DNA from: Phenylobacterium glaciei
GTDB lineage: Bacteria; Pseudomonadota; Alphaproteobacteria; Caulobacterales; Caulobacteraceae
Direction of reading: 5' to 3'
DNA: 64,000 bases
Assembly: GCF_016772415.1 (NCBI RefSeq)
Contig: NZ_JAGSGD010000001.1
Span: 2,691,501-2,755,500, forward strand
Position 1 is the first letter of the stretch, and each line of letters starts with the position of its first letter. The notes below the pieces were generated by a model. That model was not told where the DNA came from. It saw only the letters and a program-made list of their open reading frames with translations, and searched no databases. A program made the translations under genes and the position numbers. Shown here one piece after another: positions 42,046 to 51,806 of this stretch.

Positions 42046-42148
42046 CAAGGTGGCACTTGATGTAACGTCGTTTTATTGACGTAGATGCACAATAATATGC
42101 GCGTTTTTCACCTCATAGCGGGTAAGACAATTACCCAAGGTCAAGTGC
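42046..42148 (+). promoter_or_regulatory. AT-rich structured leader/promoter region of the second TonB receptor
   Basis: The 312 bp between the CYP153 terminator and the receptor are the AT-richest in the window and hold no gene. Within them are CCAAGGTGGCACTTGA (42046) and CCAAGGTCAAGTGC (42135), sharing a direct CCAAGGT and an inverted GCACTTGA/TCAAGTGC; ACGTC-n8-GACGT near 42065-42082; and GGGTAA-GACAA-TTACCC (42120-42136). These may be operators or leader-RNA stems controlling the receptor. No known riboswitch is recognised. Confidence 0.4.
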
Positions 42149-42263
42149 ATCGTTGTTTTTAAACACAAACTGACCTCTATCCGAACACCGTTCGAGTCTG
42201 CTAATTCGAACTATTGCCGCCGAGAGCCGTACAAGAGCTCCGGGTGCGTTGGGAGGTACTAGG

Positions 42264-44816
42264 ATGAGGAATTCTCTGCTTATGCGGAGCGCGCTGGTCG
42301 CCGGCGTCTCCGCCGTCGCCCTGGCTTGCGCCAGTTCGGCCATGGCGCAAGCCGGCGCCGCCCCGGTCCAGATCGAGGAATTGGTGGTCACCGCTGAAAA
42401 GCGTGAAGCCAGCCTGCAGGACGTGCCGGTTTCGATCACGGCCTATACGAGCGAAAAGCGCGACCTGCTGGGCGTCGCGACCGTCGAGGATCTGGCGCGG
42501 ATGACGCCCAGCCTCAGCTACACCAACAACGACCGCCTCTCGATCCGCGGCTTTGGTCGTCTGACCAACTCCATCGGCACCGACCCGTCGGTGGCGCTGT
42601 ATTCGGACGGCATCTTCTCCAACTCCATGGCCGACGCCTCGACCCCGTCGCTGTTCATCGAGCGGACGGAAATCCTGCGCGGGCCCCAGGGCACGCTGTA
42701 CGGCCGCAACTCCATCGGCGGCGCGCTGAACATCATCGGCAAGCGCCCGACCGAGGACTTCAACGGCGAAGTCCGCGCCACCGTGGGCAACTACGGCGCC
42801 TGGCGCACCGACGCCCTGGTCCGCGGCTCCGTCGTCGACCACCTGCGCTTCCTGCTCGGCGGTTCGCTGGAACGCCGTGACGAAGGCTACATCCACAACA
42901 ACGGCACGGCCGGCGATACCGGCGGGGTCAAGCGCTACATGCTGGAAGGCCAGCTCGAAGCCGATCTCGGCGAGAACATCGTGGCGCGCGTCCGCTATAC
43001 GAAGTTCGACTGGGACGACAGCTACGGCGTCGGCAACATCTTCGAGAGCACCATCTCGCCCTACGACACCACCGCCCTGGTGGGTCTGGGCAACCCGGCG
43101 CTGTATTACAACGCCACCCTGGGCTTCACCGGGACCAACCCGGCGATCGCCGACCCCTACACGATCAACACCAACCGCACGAACTACGGCAAGCTGTCGG
43201 ACCATAACCGCCTGCAAGTCGATGTGACCTGGGATCTCGGCGACCTGACGGTGAAGTATCTGGGCGGGTTCCAGTCCTACACCTACGACACGGGCGGTGA
43301 TCAGGACGGCACCGCGCGCACCGGCAACTTCAGCGTTCCGGCCGCGACCCCGTTCGGCGCCTATACCGCCGCCAACGTCTCCCCCGACCAGGCCTTCTTC
43401 TATCAGGAGCGCCAGAAGTGGTTCTCCAACGAGATCAACGTCTCCACCAACTGGGACGGCCCGCTGCAATTGATCGGCGGCGTCTATCAGTACCATCAGA
43501 CCTATGATCAGCCGCAGGGCCTGCGGGTGCTCGGCGATCCGTCGGTGCAGAACCCCATCAACCTGGCCACCGGTGGTCCGGCCGCGCCGAACCCCGAGGG
43601 CAACTACCTGAAGGTCGACGGCCATCTGGAGGTCGACTCCTACGCCGCCTTCGCCCAGGCCGACTGGGAGTTCGCCGACACCTGGAAGCTGACCGGCGGC
43701 ATCCGCTACACCAAGGACGAAAAGACCGGCACCGACTTCGCCCGCTACGTCTCGCGGTCCCCCACGACCACGACCGTGCTGGCTCTGGGTGGCGTTCCTG
43801 GCGCCATCGGCGGTCAGGCGGCTGTCGACTTTACCACCTTCGTGGTCTGCGGCGGCGCCACGATCGCCTCGTGCCTGTCCAACCCGCTCTACGCCAACGT
43901 GACCCAGCTGCCCACCGGCGGCCTGCAGCGCAATCTGTCGGGGTCATGGGACGCGGTCAGCGGCACCCTGGGCATCCAGTGGCAGCCTGACTCCGACACC
44001 AACGCCTACCTGCGCTACAGCCGCGGCTATAAGTCGGGTGGTTGGGTGGCCTCCAACGGCCTCTCGCCGCAGCCCTATGCCGATCCGGAATATGTCGATA
44101 GCTACGAGCTCGGCCTCAAGAAGACCTGGGGCGGCCGCCTGCAACTGAACAGCTCGCTGTTCTACAACGACTATCAGGGCTTCCAGACCCCGCTCAGCGT
44201 CGTGCTGAACCCGACCACGGGCTCCACCGGCACCCAGTTCCTGAACCTCGACGCCGAGGTCTATGGTCTGGAAGTCGAAGGCCAATGGTCGCCGATCGAC
44301 AACCTGGTGCTGTCGGCCAGCTACGCCTATCTCCACACCGAGATCACCAAGGGCTGCTGCTTCGTCGACACCACCGACCCCAAGGCCCTGCAATCGGGCG
44401 CCCGCCCGGTGGCTCCGGTCGCGGTCGGCTCGACGACGAAGAACCAGACCCTGGTGGGCAATCAGATGCCCCTGGCGCCTGAGAACAAGTTCAACCTGAA
44501 CGCCAACTACACCTGGCAGTTCGACGCGGGCTCGCTCACCGCCGGCGCCAGCTACACCTATACCGACGATCAGCAGACGACGATCTTCGCCTCGCCGCTC
44601 TACACCTCGCCCTCCAACAACATCGCCGACGCGCGACTGCTGTGGAAGGACGGTCAAGACCGCTTCACCATCATCGGGTACGTCAAGAACCTGACCGACG
44701 AAGTGGCCTATCAGAGCTCGACCCCGACGGTCCCGTCGCCGCAGGTGGGCAACCGCCGCACGGTGAAGCTGAACTTCCCGCGCACCTACGGCGTGGAGCT
44801 GCAATACCGCTTCTAA
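42264..44816 (+). CDS. TonB-dependent outer-membrane receptor
   Basis: An 850-aa importer. Signal peptide MRNSLLMRSALVAGVSAVAL to AMAQ; TonB box region IEELVVTAEKREASLQDVPV; plug to about residue 165 (IERTEILRGPQGTLYGRNSI); beta-barrel ending in GVELQYRF with the terminal Phe recognised by the outer-membrane assembly machinery. The start ATG 42264 follows GGGAGG; a TTG at 42249 is less likely. Substrate unknown, but next to CYP153 and lipid genes a hydrophobic or terpenoid ligand is possible. A strong terminator follows. Confidence 0.94.
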   Translation: MRNSLLMRSALVAGVSAVALACASSAMAQAGAAPVQIEELVVTAEKREASLQDVPVSITAYTSEKRDLLGVATVEDLARMTPSLSYTNNDRLSIRGFGRLTNSIGTDPSVALYSDGIFSNSMADASTPSLFIERTEILRGPQGTLYGRNSIGGALNIIGKRPTEDFNGEVRATVGNYGAWRTDALVRGSVVDHLRFLLGGSLERRDEGYIHNNGTAGDTGGVKRYMLEGQLEADLGENIVARVRYTKFDWDDSYGVGNIFESTISPYDTTALVGLGNPALYYNATLGFTGTNPAIADPYTINTNRTNYGKLSDHNRLQVDVTWDLGDLTVKYLGGFQSYTYDTGGDQDGTARTGNFSVPAATPFGAYTAANVSPDQAFFYQERQKWFSNEINVSTNWDGPLQLIGGVYQYHQTYDQPQGLRVLGDPSVQNPINLATGGPAAPNPEGNYLKVDGHLEVDSYAAFAQADWEFADTWKLTGGIRYTKDEKTGTDFARYVSRSPTTTTVLALGGVPGAIGGQAAVDFTTFVVCGGATIASCLSNPLYANVTQLPTGGLQRNLSGSWDAVSGTLGIQWQPDSDTNAYLRYSRGYKSGGWVASNGLSPQPYADPEYVDSYELGLKKTWGGRLQLNSSLFYNDYQGFQTPLSVVLNPTTGSTGTQFLNLDAEVYGLEVEGQWSPIDNLVLSASYAYLHTEITKGCCFVDTTDPKALQSGARPVAPVAVGSTTKNQTLVGNQMPLAPENKFNLNANYTWQFDAGSLTAGASYTYTDDQQTTIFASPLYTSPSNNIADARLLWKDGQDRFTIIGYVKNLTDEVAYQSSTPTVPSPQVGNRRTVKLNFPRTYGVELQYRF

Positions 44817-44847
44817 ACCGCGGCTTCTCCTTCCGCGAAAACGACTG

Positions 44848-44878
44848 GGGCGGCGCCGATTTCGGCGCCGCCCTTTTT
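44848..44878 (+). terminator. rho-independent terminator after TonB receptor
   Basis: Perfect 10-bp stem GGGCGGCGCC / GGCGCCGCCC, 6-nt loop, then TTTTT. It lies 32 nt after the receptor stop and just before the end of the convergent dienelactone hydrolase gene. Confidence 0.88.
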
Positions 44879-44883
44879 CGTGG

Positions 44884-45609
44884 CTAGAGGTTGCGCTTGA
44901 AGAGCGCCAGCAGACGTTCCCAGTGGCGTTCGGCGGCGGGCTTGTCGTAGGCGGCGCGCTGCGGGAAGGCGAAGCCGTGGTGGACGCCGGGATAGATCTC
45001 CACCTCGCCCTTGACCTGGTTGGCGGTGACCGACTGGCTGAGCGCCTCGACCATCTCCAGCGGCGCATAGGGGTCGATCTCGGCGCAGGCGAAATAGACC
45101 TCGCCCTGCACCTTCTGGGCGGCCAGGTGGGGGCTGTCGTGGGCGTCGGTGACCAGGGAGACGCCGTAGATCGAGGCGGCCGCCTTCACCTTATCCGGAT
45201 GGTAGGCCGCGGCGTTGATGGCGTACTGGCCGCTCATGCAGTAGCCCACCGCGCCCATGGGCCCCTTGCTGGCGGCGGGATCGGTGTCGATGTGGGCCAG
45301 AAGCGCGGCGGTGTCGGACATGATCAGGGCGATGTTGATGGACGCCATCAGGTCGAACATCTGCTTGCGCTCCGCCTCGGTGGCGAAGCCCGCCAGCTCC
45401 AGGACACCGGACCGGTAATAGAGATTGGGCAGCACCACATAGTAGCCCGAGCTGGCCAGCCGCCGGGCCATGTCGCGCAGCTCCTCGCGGATGGCCGGGG
45501 CGTCCATGTAGAACAGGATCACCGGGTGCGGCCCGTCCCGCTCGGGATGGACGATGAAGGTGGTGGTCGCCCCGTCCGGGGTGGCGATCTCGAGGGTCTG
45601 TTCGATCAT
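44884..45609 (-). CDS. dienelactone hydrolase family protein
   Basis: A 241-aa alpha/beta hydrolase with a Cys nucleophile in GYCMSGQYAINAA (about residue 123), Asp in ACAEIDPYAP and His in VHHGFAFPQR. The family opens enol-lactones or cleaves related esters. Cytoplasmic, no signal peptide. It lies 15 bp downstream of an SDR gene in the same orientation, so the pair may be an operon. Substrate unknown. Confidence 0.88.
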   Translation of the reverse strand: MIEQTLEIATPDGATTTFIVHPERDGPHPVILFYMDAPAIREELRDMARRLASSGYYVVLPNLYYRSGVLELAGFATEAERKQMFDLMASINIALIMSDTAALLAHIDTDPAASKGPMGAVGYCMSGQYAINAAAYHPDKVKAAASIYGVSLVTDAHDSPHLAAQKVQGEVYFACAEIDPYAPLEMVEALSQSVTANQVKGEVEIYPGVHHGFAFPQRAAYDKPAAERHWERLLALFKRNL

Positions 45610-45624
45610 GGCGCGCCGGGCTCC

Positions 45625-46395
45625 CTAGAAGTTCACGCGGGCGCTGATGGCGCCGTCCACGAGCATGTTGATGCCGGTGGTGAAGGCCGAACGCGGGCTG
45701 GCCAGGAAGACGGTGGCGGCGGCCACTTCTTCCGGGGTCGCCATGCGGCCGGTCGGGTTGCGCTTGATCATCTGGTCGAAGAAGGCCGGCATGCCCGCCT
45801 TCACGTTGCCCCAGACGCCGCCCTCGAAGAACACGGTGCCCGGCGAGACCACGTTGCAGCGGATGTGCTTGGCGGCGCCTTCCTTGGCCAAGCCCTTGGC
45901 GTAGTGGATCTGGGCGGCCTTCATGGCGCCGTAGGCCGAGGCGCTGGTGGCCTCGGCGGCCGACACCGACGAGGTGATGACCATGCAGGCGTCGCCCCTG
46001 GTCTCGGCGGCCATTTCCAGGAACGGCTTGGCGGCCTCGAAGGCGTTGACCGCCCCCATCAGGTCGATGTCGAACATCGCCTTCCAGTCGGCCTCGCGGG
46101 CGCCCTGAACCAGCGCGCTGGCGTTGGAAACCAGGATGTCGATGCCACCCAGGGTCTCGCCAGCCTTGGTGACGAAGGCCTTCAGGGCCGGGCCGTCGGC
46201 GATGTCGACCACGTCGCCCCAGGCGTTGACGCCCTTGGCCTTCAGGGCCGCGACGGTCTCGGCCACCTGGTCGGCGTTGCGGGCGCAGATGGCGACATTG
46301 GCGCCCTCCTCGGCGAACAGGTCGGCGATCGCCCGGCCGATGCCCCGCGTCGCGCCGGTGACCACCGCCGTCTTGCCCTTGAGTTGCAGATCCAT
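45625..46395 (-). CDS. short-chain dehydrogenase/reductase
   Basis: A 256-aa SDR. Cofactor motif TGATRGIG at residues 14-21; NASALVQG in place of NNAG; catalytic Ser in ITSSVS, and SAYGAMKAA with Tyr and Lys of the YxxxK motif; C-terminal TGINMLVDGAISARVNF. It oxidises or reduces an alcohol/ketone with NAD(P)(H). It is upstream of the dienelactone hydrolase gene and divergent from glcD across about 120 bp. Confidence 0.92.
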   Translation of the reverse strand: MDLQLKGKTAVVTGATRGIGRAIADLFAEEGANVAICARNADQVAETVAALKAKGVNAWGDVVDIADGPALKAFVTKAGETLGGIDILVSNASALVQGAREADWKAMFDIDLMGAVNAFEAAKPFLEMAAETRGDACMVITSSVSAAEATSASAYGAMKAAQIHYAKGLAKEGAAKHIRCNVVSPGTVFFEGGVWGNVKAGMPAFFDQMIKRNPTGRMATPEEVAAATVFLASPRSAFTTGINMLVDGAISARVNF

Positions 46396-46517
46396 CGCCG
46401 TCTCCCGTTTTGATTTGTTGCGACCTTTCTAGCGCGGGCGGCGCGAGCCGCGAGGTCTTTCTGACGCGGGTGCTCCAAGTGATTGACGCCCCTGCGGCGC
46501 CCGGACCAAGAAGGGTG

Positions 46518-48017
46518 ATGCTCGATCAGTTCGACGCCCGCCTCGACGCCGATTTCCCGCCCGTCGATCCCGTGCGCCTGATCGCGGCGCTCAAGCCCCT
46601 GTTGCCGCCCGAGAACCTGAAGACGCAAGCTGAGGCCCTGCGGCCCTACGAGACCGATGGCCTGGCCGCCTACCGCTCCCTGCCCGCGGTTGTGGCCCTG
46701 CCCGAGACGGTGGAGCAGGTGCAGGCGATCCTGCGGGTCTGTTGGGAATTGGGCGCGCCGGTGGTGGCGCGCGGCGCGGGCACGGGACTGTCGGGCGGCG
46801 CCCTGCCCTATCCCGGCTGCGTGCTGCTCAGCCTGGCCAAGTTCAGCGCGATCCTGGAGATCGACGCCCTGGCGCGGACCGCGCGCGTCCAGCCCGGCGT
46901 GCGTAACCTGGCGATCTCCGAGGCCGTGGCGCACCTTGGCCTCTTCTACGCCCCCGACCCTTCTTCCCAGATCGCCTGCTCGATCGGCGGCAATGTCGCG
47001 GAGAACGCCGGAGGGGTTCACTGCCTGAAGTACGGCCTGACGGTGCACAACCTGCTGAAGCTGGAGATGGTGACCCTGGAGGGTGAGGTGCTGCACCTGG
47101 GCTCGGACGCCTACGACGCGCCGGGCTTCGACCTCATGGCCCTGATGACCGGGTCCGAGGGCCTGCTGGGGATCGTCACCGAGATCACCGTCAAGCTGAC
47201 GCCCCTGCCCGAGACCACCCAGGTGCTGCTGGCGGCCTTCGACGACGTGGCGGTCGCAGCGCAAGCGGTGGCCGAGATCATCGCCGAGGGGGTCATCCCT
47301 GCGGGACTGGAGATGATGGACGGCCCGGCCCTGCGCGCGGCCGAGGACTTCGCCCTGGCAGGCTATCCCAAGAACGCCGCGGCCATCCTGCTGTGCGAAC
47401 TGGACGGCGCCGCCCCCGACGTGGCCGAGGAGATCGCCCGGGTTTCGGCCCTGCTGTCTTCGTGCGGCGCGACCGAGGTGCGGCTGGCCCGCGACGAGGA
47501 CGAGCGCAAGCGGTTCTGGGCCGGGCGCAAGGGCGCCTTTCCCGCCGTGGGGCGGATCGCGCCGGACTATTACTGCATGGACGGCACGATCCCCAGGCGT
47601 GCCCTGCCCAATGTGCTCACCGAGATCACCCGGCTGTCGGAGGTCCATGGGCTGGCGGTGGCCAATGTCTTCCACGCCGGGGACGGCAACCTGCACCCGC
47701 TGATCCTCTACGACGCGGCCAAGGAGGGCGACCAGGACGCCGCCGAGGCCCTGGGCGGGGCGATCCTGGAGCTGTGCGTCTCGGTGGGCGGCACCATCAC
47801 CGGCGAGCACGGGGTGGGGCGCGAGAAGATCAACCAGATGTGCGTGCAGTTCAGCGGCAGCGAGATCGACGCCTTCCACGCCCTGAAGGCCGCCTTCGAT
47901 CCCAAGGGCCTGCTCAATCCCGGCAAGGCGATCCCGACGCTCGCCCGCTGCGCGGAGTTCGGCGGCATGCACATCCACCATGGGGAACTGCCGTTTGCAC
48001 ACCTCCCCCGGTTCTGA
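46518..48017 (+). CDS. glcD: glycolate oxidase, FAD-linked subunit GlcD
   Basis: A 499-aa flavoprotein subunit that oxidises glycolate to glyoxylate at the membrane. PCMH-type FAD domain: PVVARGAGTGLSGGALPYPG and PSSQIACSIGGNVAENAGGV. The C-terminal oxidase domain includes VANVFHAGDGNLHPLIL and ITGEHGVGREK. ATG 46518 is the family-like start (the frame is open to 46410). glcE overlaps the end and glcF follows, so glcDEF form an operon. Its product glyoxylate can feed malate synthase G (1-874). Confidence 0.93.
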   Translation: MLDQFDARLDADFPPVDPVRLIAALKPLLPPENLKTQAEALRPYETDGLAAYRSLPAVVALPETVEQVQAILRVCWELGAPVVARGAGTGLSGGALPYPGCVLLSLAKFSAILEIDALARTARVQPGVRNLAISEAVAHLGLFYAPDPSSQIACSIGGNVAENAGGVHCLKYGLTVHNLLKLEMVTLEGEVLHLGSDAYDAPGFDLMALMTGSEGLLGIVTEITVKLTPLPETTQVLLAAFDDVAVAAQAVAEIIAEGVIPAGLEMMDGPALRAAEDFALAGYPKNAAAILLCELDGAAPDVAEEIARVSALLSSCGATEVRLARDEDERKRFWAGRKGAFPAVGRIAPDYYCMDGTIPRRALPNVLTEITRLSEVHGLAVANVFHAGDGNLHPLILYDAAKEGDQDAAEALGGAILELCVSVGGTITGEHGVGREKINQMCVQFSGSEIDAFHALKAAFDPKGLLNPGKAIPTLARCAEFGGMHIHHGELPFAHLPRF

Positions 48018-49044
48018 CCTTACCGAAGCCATCGCCGAGCGCGTGCGCGCCGGGGGCCCCCTTCGCCTGGAGGGCGGCGGGACGCGGGCCTTCTATGGCC
48101 GTCCGGTCCAGGGCGAGGCGCTTTCCTTGGCCGGGCATCGGGGCGTTGTGGACTACGACCCCAGCGAGCTGGTGATCACGGCGCGATGCGGGACACCGGT
48201 CGCCGAGATCGAGGCCCTGCTGGCGGGCGAGAACCAGATGCTGGCCTTCGAACCCCCGGTGTTTGGGGTAGCCGGCACCTTGGGCGGCGCGGTGGCCACG
48301 GGCATGTCCGGCCCCCGGAGGCCCTTCGTTGGCCCTCTGCGGGACTATGTGCTGGGCGCCCGGCTGATGAACCCGCAGGGCGAGGTTCTGCGGTTCGGCG
48401 GCACGGTGTTCAAGAACGTCGCCGGTTTCGACGCCTTCCGGCTGATGGCCGGGTCGCTGGGCTGTTTCGGGCCGATCCTGGAAGTGTCCCTGCGCGTGAC
48501 GCCCCGGCCACGCGTCGAACGGGCCTTGGTCTTCGAGATGGTGGGCGAGGCGGCCCGGACCTGGGTCACCGGCCTGATGGGCCGCCCCCTGCCCCTGTCC
48601 GGCGCCTTCCACGACGGGGCCCGCCTACACCTGCGGCTCTCCGGTGGCGAGGCCGGGGTGGCGGCGACCAAGGCCGAGCTCGGCGGCGAGGATGAAGCGC
48701 TGGAGACCTGGGACGCCATCCGGCACATGACCCATCCCGTGTTCGGGGCGCCGGTGCTGTGGCGTGTGTCCCTGCCGCCGACAGGCTCGGCGGAGGGCTT
48801 TGCGACCACTGCCTGGGACTGGGCCGGCGGCCAGCGCTGGCTCACCGCCGACGCGGTTGATCCGGGGGTCTGGGAGCGGGCCGCGCAGCTCGGCGGCCAC
48901 GCCACACTGTTCCGGGGCCAGGCGCCGAACGGCGAGGTTTTCCAGCCGCTTGCGCCCGGTGTCTTCAACCTGCATCGGCGGGTGAAGGCGGCGCTGGATC
49001 CGGCGGGGATATTCAACCCCAGCGCCATGTATGGGGGGCTCTAG
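47980..49044 (+). CDS. glcE: glycolate oxidase, FAD-binding subunit GlcE
   Basis: A 354-aa second FAD-binding subunit (about 349 if the TTG at 47995 is used, which has GGGGA at good spacing). FAD motif GPLRLEGGGTRAFYG, then PPVFGVAGTLGGAVATGMSG and GTVFKNVAGFDAFRLMAGSL. C-terminus FNLHRRVKAALDPAGIFNPS is typical. It overlaps glcD by 38 bp and abuts glcF, whose ATG follows its stop directly. Confidence 0.92.
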   Translation: MGNCRLHTSPGSDLTEAIAERVRAGGPLRLEGGGTRAFYGRPVQGEALSLAGHRGVVDYDPSELVITARCGTPVAEIEALLAGENQMLAFEPPVFGVAGTLGGAVATGMSGPRRPFVGPLRDYVLGARLMNPQGEVLRFGGTVFKNVAGFDAFRLMAGSLGCFGPILEVSLRVTPRPRVERALVFEMVGEAARTWVTGLMGRPLPLSGAFHDGARLHLRLSGGEAGVAATKAELGGEDEALETWDAIRHMTHPVFGAPVLWRVSLPPTGSAEGFATTAWDWAGGQRWLTADAVDPGVWERAAQLGGHATLFRGQAPNGEVFQPLAPGVFNLHRRVKAALDPAGIFNPSAMYGGL

Positions 49045-50262
49045 ATGAAGACGGTCATCCAGGGGCCTCTGGCCGGGACCAGCGGCGGCGACATCGCCGC
49101 CCAGGCCCTGCGCGCCTGCGTCCATTGCGGCATGTGCAACGCCACCTGCCCCACCTACCAGATCACCGGCGACGAGCTGGATGGGCCGCGCGGCCGCATC
49201 TACCTGCTGAAGCAGGCGCTCGAAGGCCAGCCGGTCAGCCAGACGACGCTCAAACACCTCGACCGCTGCCTGAGCTGCCGGGCCTGCGAGACCACTTGCC
49301 CGTCGGGCGTCCAGTACCACCGGCTCTACGATATCGGCCGCGAGGCGGTGGTGGAGCAGGTCGGCCGCCCCTGGACCGAGCGGCTGGTCCGGACCGTGAT
49401 CCGCCGCGTGACCCGATCCGCCGCCCTGCTGGGCCCGGCGCTTACCGTGGGCCGCCTTGTGCGCCCGCTATTGCCGAAGACCCTGAAGGCCAAGGTCACG
49501 CCGCGCATCGAGGCCGGGCCCCGCCCGGGCCCGCGCCATGTCCGCCGGATGCTGATGCTCACCGGTTGCGCCCAGGCCGCCGCGGCCCCGCACTTCAACG
49601 CCGTCACCGCCCGTGTCTTCGACCGCCTTGGCGTGAGCCTGATCGAAGCCCCGAAGGCCGGCTGCTGCGGCGCGGTCAGCTTCCACCTCGACGCGCCGCA
49701 CGAGGGCGCCGACGCCGCACGGGCCAATATCGACGCCTGGTGGCCCGACATCGAGGCGGGCGCGGAAGCCCTGGTGGTCAATTCCAGCGGCTGCGCGGCC
49801 TTCATCAGGGACTATCCCGACGTCCTGCGCGACGACCCGGCCTATGCGGAGAAGGCCCGCGTCGTGGCGTCCCTGGTGCGCGATCCGATCCAGGTGCTGT
49901 CGACAGCCGACCTCGAGGCACGCCGCGCGCCGACCGAACCCCGCATCGCCGTCCACGAGCCCTGCACCCTGCAGCACGGCCTGCGCCTGACCGGGCGGAT
50001 CGGGACGCTGCTGCGCTCTCTCGGCTACGAACCCCAGCCGGTGGCCGACAGCCATATCTGCTGCGGCTCGGCCGGCGCCTATTCGCTGCTGCAGCCGGAG
50101 ATGTCGGGCAAGCTGAAGGCCGCCAAGCTGGCCAATCTCAACGCCCGTCAGCCGGCCGCCATTTACACCGCCAATATCGGCTGCTGGATGCACCTGGCGC
50201 CGGACTCCACCGCCCCCGTGCGTCACTGGATCGAGGCGGTGGACGAGGTCACGCGGCCCTGA
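49045..50262 (+). CDS. glcF: glycolate oxidase, Fe-S subunit GlcF
   Basis: A 405-aa iron-sulphur subunit that passes electrons to the membrane. Two 4Fe-4S binding motifs, CVHCGMCNATCPTY and CLSCRACETTCPSG, in the first 90 residues, then two CCG-type cysteine-rich domains (LTGCAQAAAAP, GCCGAVSFHL and ICCGSAGAYSLLQPEMS, with CTLQHGLRLTG). The start codon immediately follows the glcE stop. Confidence 0.94.
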   Translation: MKTVIQGPLAGTSGGDIAAQALRACVHCGMCNATCPTYQITGDELDGPRGRIYLLKQALEGQPVSQTTLKHLDRCLSCRACETTCPSGVQYHRLYDIGREAVVEQVGRPWTERLVRTVIRRVTRSAALLGPALTVGRLVRPLLPKTLKAKVTPRIEAGPRPGPRHVRRMLMLTGCAQAAAAPHFNAVTARVFDRLGVSLIEAPKAGCCGAVSFHLDAPHEGADAARANIDAWWPDIEAGAEALVVNSSGCAAFIRDYPDVLRDDPAYAEKARVVASLVRDPIQVLSTADLEARRAPTEPRIAVHEPCTLQHGLRLTGRIGTLLRSLGYEPQPVADSHICCGSAGAYSLLQPEMSGKLKAAKLANLNARQPAAIYTANIGCWMHLAPDSTAPVRHWIEAVDEVTRP

Positions 50263-50357
50263 TCGCGCCGTTGACAGGCTGCCGCCACGGCAGTCTCATG
50301 TCGCGATAAGCGGGCGGGCTCGACCACGCAGGCGCAAAGACATTTAGGGAAACGACC

Positions 50358-51569
50358 ATGGCTGATTTTGGCGGCGCCGATCTCGACGCCTTCCGCGCCC
50401 AGGCCAAGACCTGGCTGGCGGAGAACTTCCCCCCGTCCCTGAAGAACCGCAGCGACATCGCAGCCGCCGAGGCGCCGGTCCCCGTCGAGGGCGACTATAA
50501 GCTCTGGAAGGAGGCCATGGGCGCCAAGGGTTGGGGCGTTCCCACCTGGCCGTCGGAATACGGCGGCGGCGGCCTGAACAGTTCCGAGGCCCGTGTGCTG
50601 CGCGAGGAGATGGCCGCCGTCGGCGCCTGGAACCCCATCGGCGGCATGGGGGTGATGATGTTCGGCCCCACCCTGCTGGAGTACGGCACCGAGGAACAGA
50701 AGCAGCGTCACATCCCGCCCATCGTCCGCGGCGAGCTGCGCTGGTGCCAGGGCTATTCCGAGCCGGGCTCTGGATCGGACCTCGCGAGCCTGCAGACGAA
50801 AGCTGTCGATAAGGGTGATCATTTCCTCGTAAATGGTTCAAAAATATGGACTTCTGGCGCGCAGTACGCCGACTGGTGCTTTTGCCTGACGCGGACCGAT
50901 CCCAGCAAGAAGCATGAGGGGATCAGCTTCCTGCTGATCGACATGAAGACGCCCGGAGTCGAGCCGCGGCCGATCCTGCTGATCTCCGGGTCCTCGCCGT
51001 TCTGCGAGACCTTCTTCACCGATGTGAAGGTGCCCAAGGAGAACCTGGTGGGGCCACTGAACGGCGGCTGGACGGTGGGCAAACGGCTGCTGCAGCACGA
51101 GCGCAACGGCCTGTCGGGGGGCGGCGGCGCGCCGGCGCGAAGCAATCCGGCGGCGCTGCGGGAAATCGCCAAGACGTACATCGGCGTCGACGAAAGCGGC
51201 CGGCTGGCCGACCGCGACTTCCGCACCCGGCTGATCGAGCAGGACATGAACGCCCGGGCCTATCAGCTCACCAATGCCCGGGTCGCCTTGGAGGCGCGCA
51301 ATCAGAACGGGCCGTCCGCAGCGACCTCGATCATGAAGAACGCCTCGTCGAGCATCAATGTGAACCACGCCGAGATGGTGGTGGAGGCCATGGGCTATAA
51401 CGGCCTGGCCTGGGCCGGCGACGAGTTCAGCGCCGAGGAGCTGGCGGCCGCACGGGCCTTCCTGCGGGTGAAGTCAGGAACCATCGCGGGCGGATCCTAC
51501 GAGATCCAGAACAACATCATCTCCAAGCGGATCCTGGGTCTGCCCGACACCAACATCCACACCTACTAG
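50358..51569 (+). CDS. acyl-CoA dehydrogenase
   Basis: A 403-aa flavin enzyme that introduces a double bond into an acyl-CoA. Seen: WCQGYSEPGSGSDLASLQTK (FAD/substrate loop), GSKIWTSGAQYADWCFCLTR, and the C-terminal GTIAGGSYEIQNNIISKRIL. The catalytic base position is not certain from sequence alone. ATG 50358 is a strong start. It is isolated after glcF by 95 bp. FadE-type members of this group act on steroid side chains or branched acyl-CoAs; substrate is not established. Confidence 0.92.
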   Translation: MADFGGADLDAFRAQAKTWLAENFPPSLKNRSDIAAAEAPVPVEGDYKLWKEAMGAKGWGVPTWPSEYGGGGLNSSEARVLREEMAAVGAWNPIGGMGVMMFGPTLLEYGTEEQKQRHIPPIVRGELRWCQGYSEPGSGSDLASLQTKAVDKGDHFLVNGSKIWTSGAQYADWCFCLTRTDPSKKHEGISFLLIDMKTPGVEPRPILLISGSSPFCETFFTDVKVPKENLVGPLNGGWTVGKRLLQHERNGLSGGGGAPARSNPAALREIAKTYIGVDESGRLADRDFRTRLIEQDMNARAYQLTNARVALEARNQNGPSAATSIMKNASSSINVNHAEMVVEAMGYNGLAWAGDEFSAEELAAARAFLRVKSGTIAGGSYEIQNNIISKRILGLPDTNIHTY

Positions 51570-51806
51570 GACCCGGCCTGCGAGCGCGTGCGGTTGACCC
51601 GCGCGCGCTCGACGCCTAAAGCGCCGCCATGGCCACCTCGACCGTCCCTGTTGCAATGACCGACTTGCGGAGCGTGCTGAACGCCCGCGGCGGCCGAGGT
51701 CTGCGCGTCTTCGGATAGACCGCGGGATCAGGCGCAGCCGTTCCTGGGCGATCCGGGGACGTGAAACAACCGCCTGACATTCCCAAATCTATCTGGAGGA
51801 GCCGCC

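Noticed and set aside
46242..48032. Reverse open frame of 596 codons opposite glcD
   Set aside because: The forward strand carries glcD with full FAD motifs; the reverse frame is a shadow that ends by running into the SDR gene region in the wrong frame.
51570..51806. Possible 29-codon frame starting at ATG near 51629
   Set aside because: No ribosome-binding site of note and no recognisable protein features; the 237-bp gap more likely holds the operon promoter and a weak GC hairpin after the acyl-CoA dehydrogenase.
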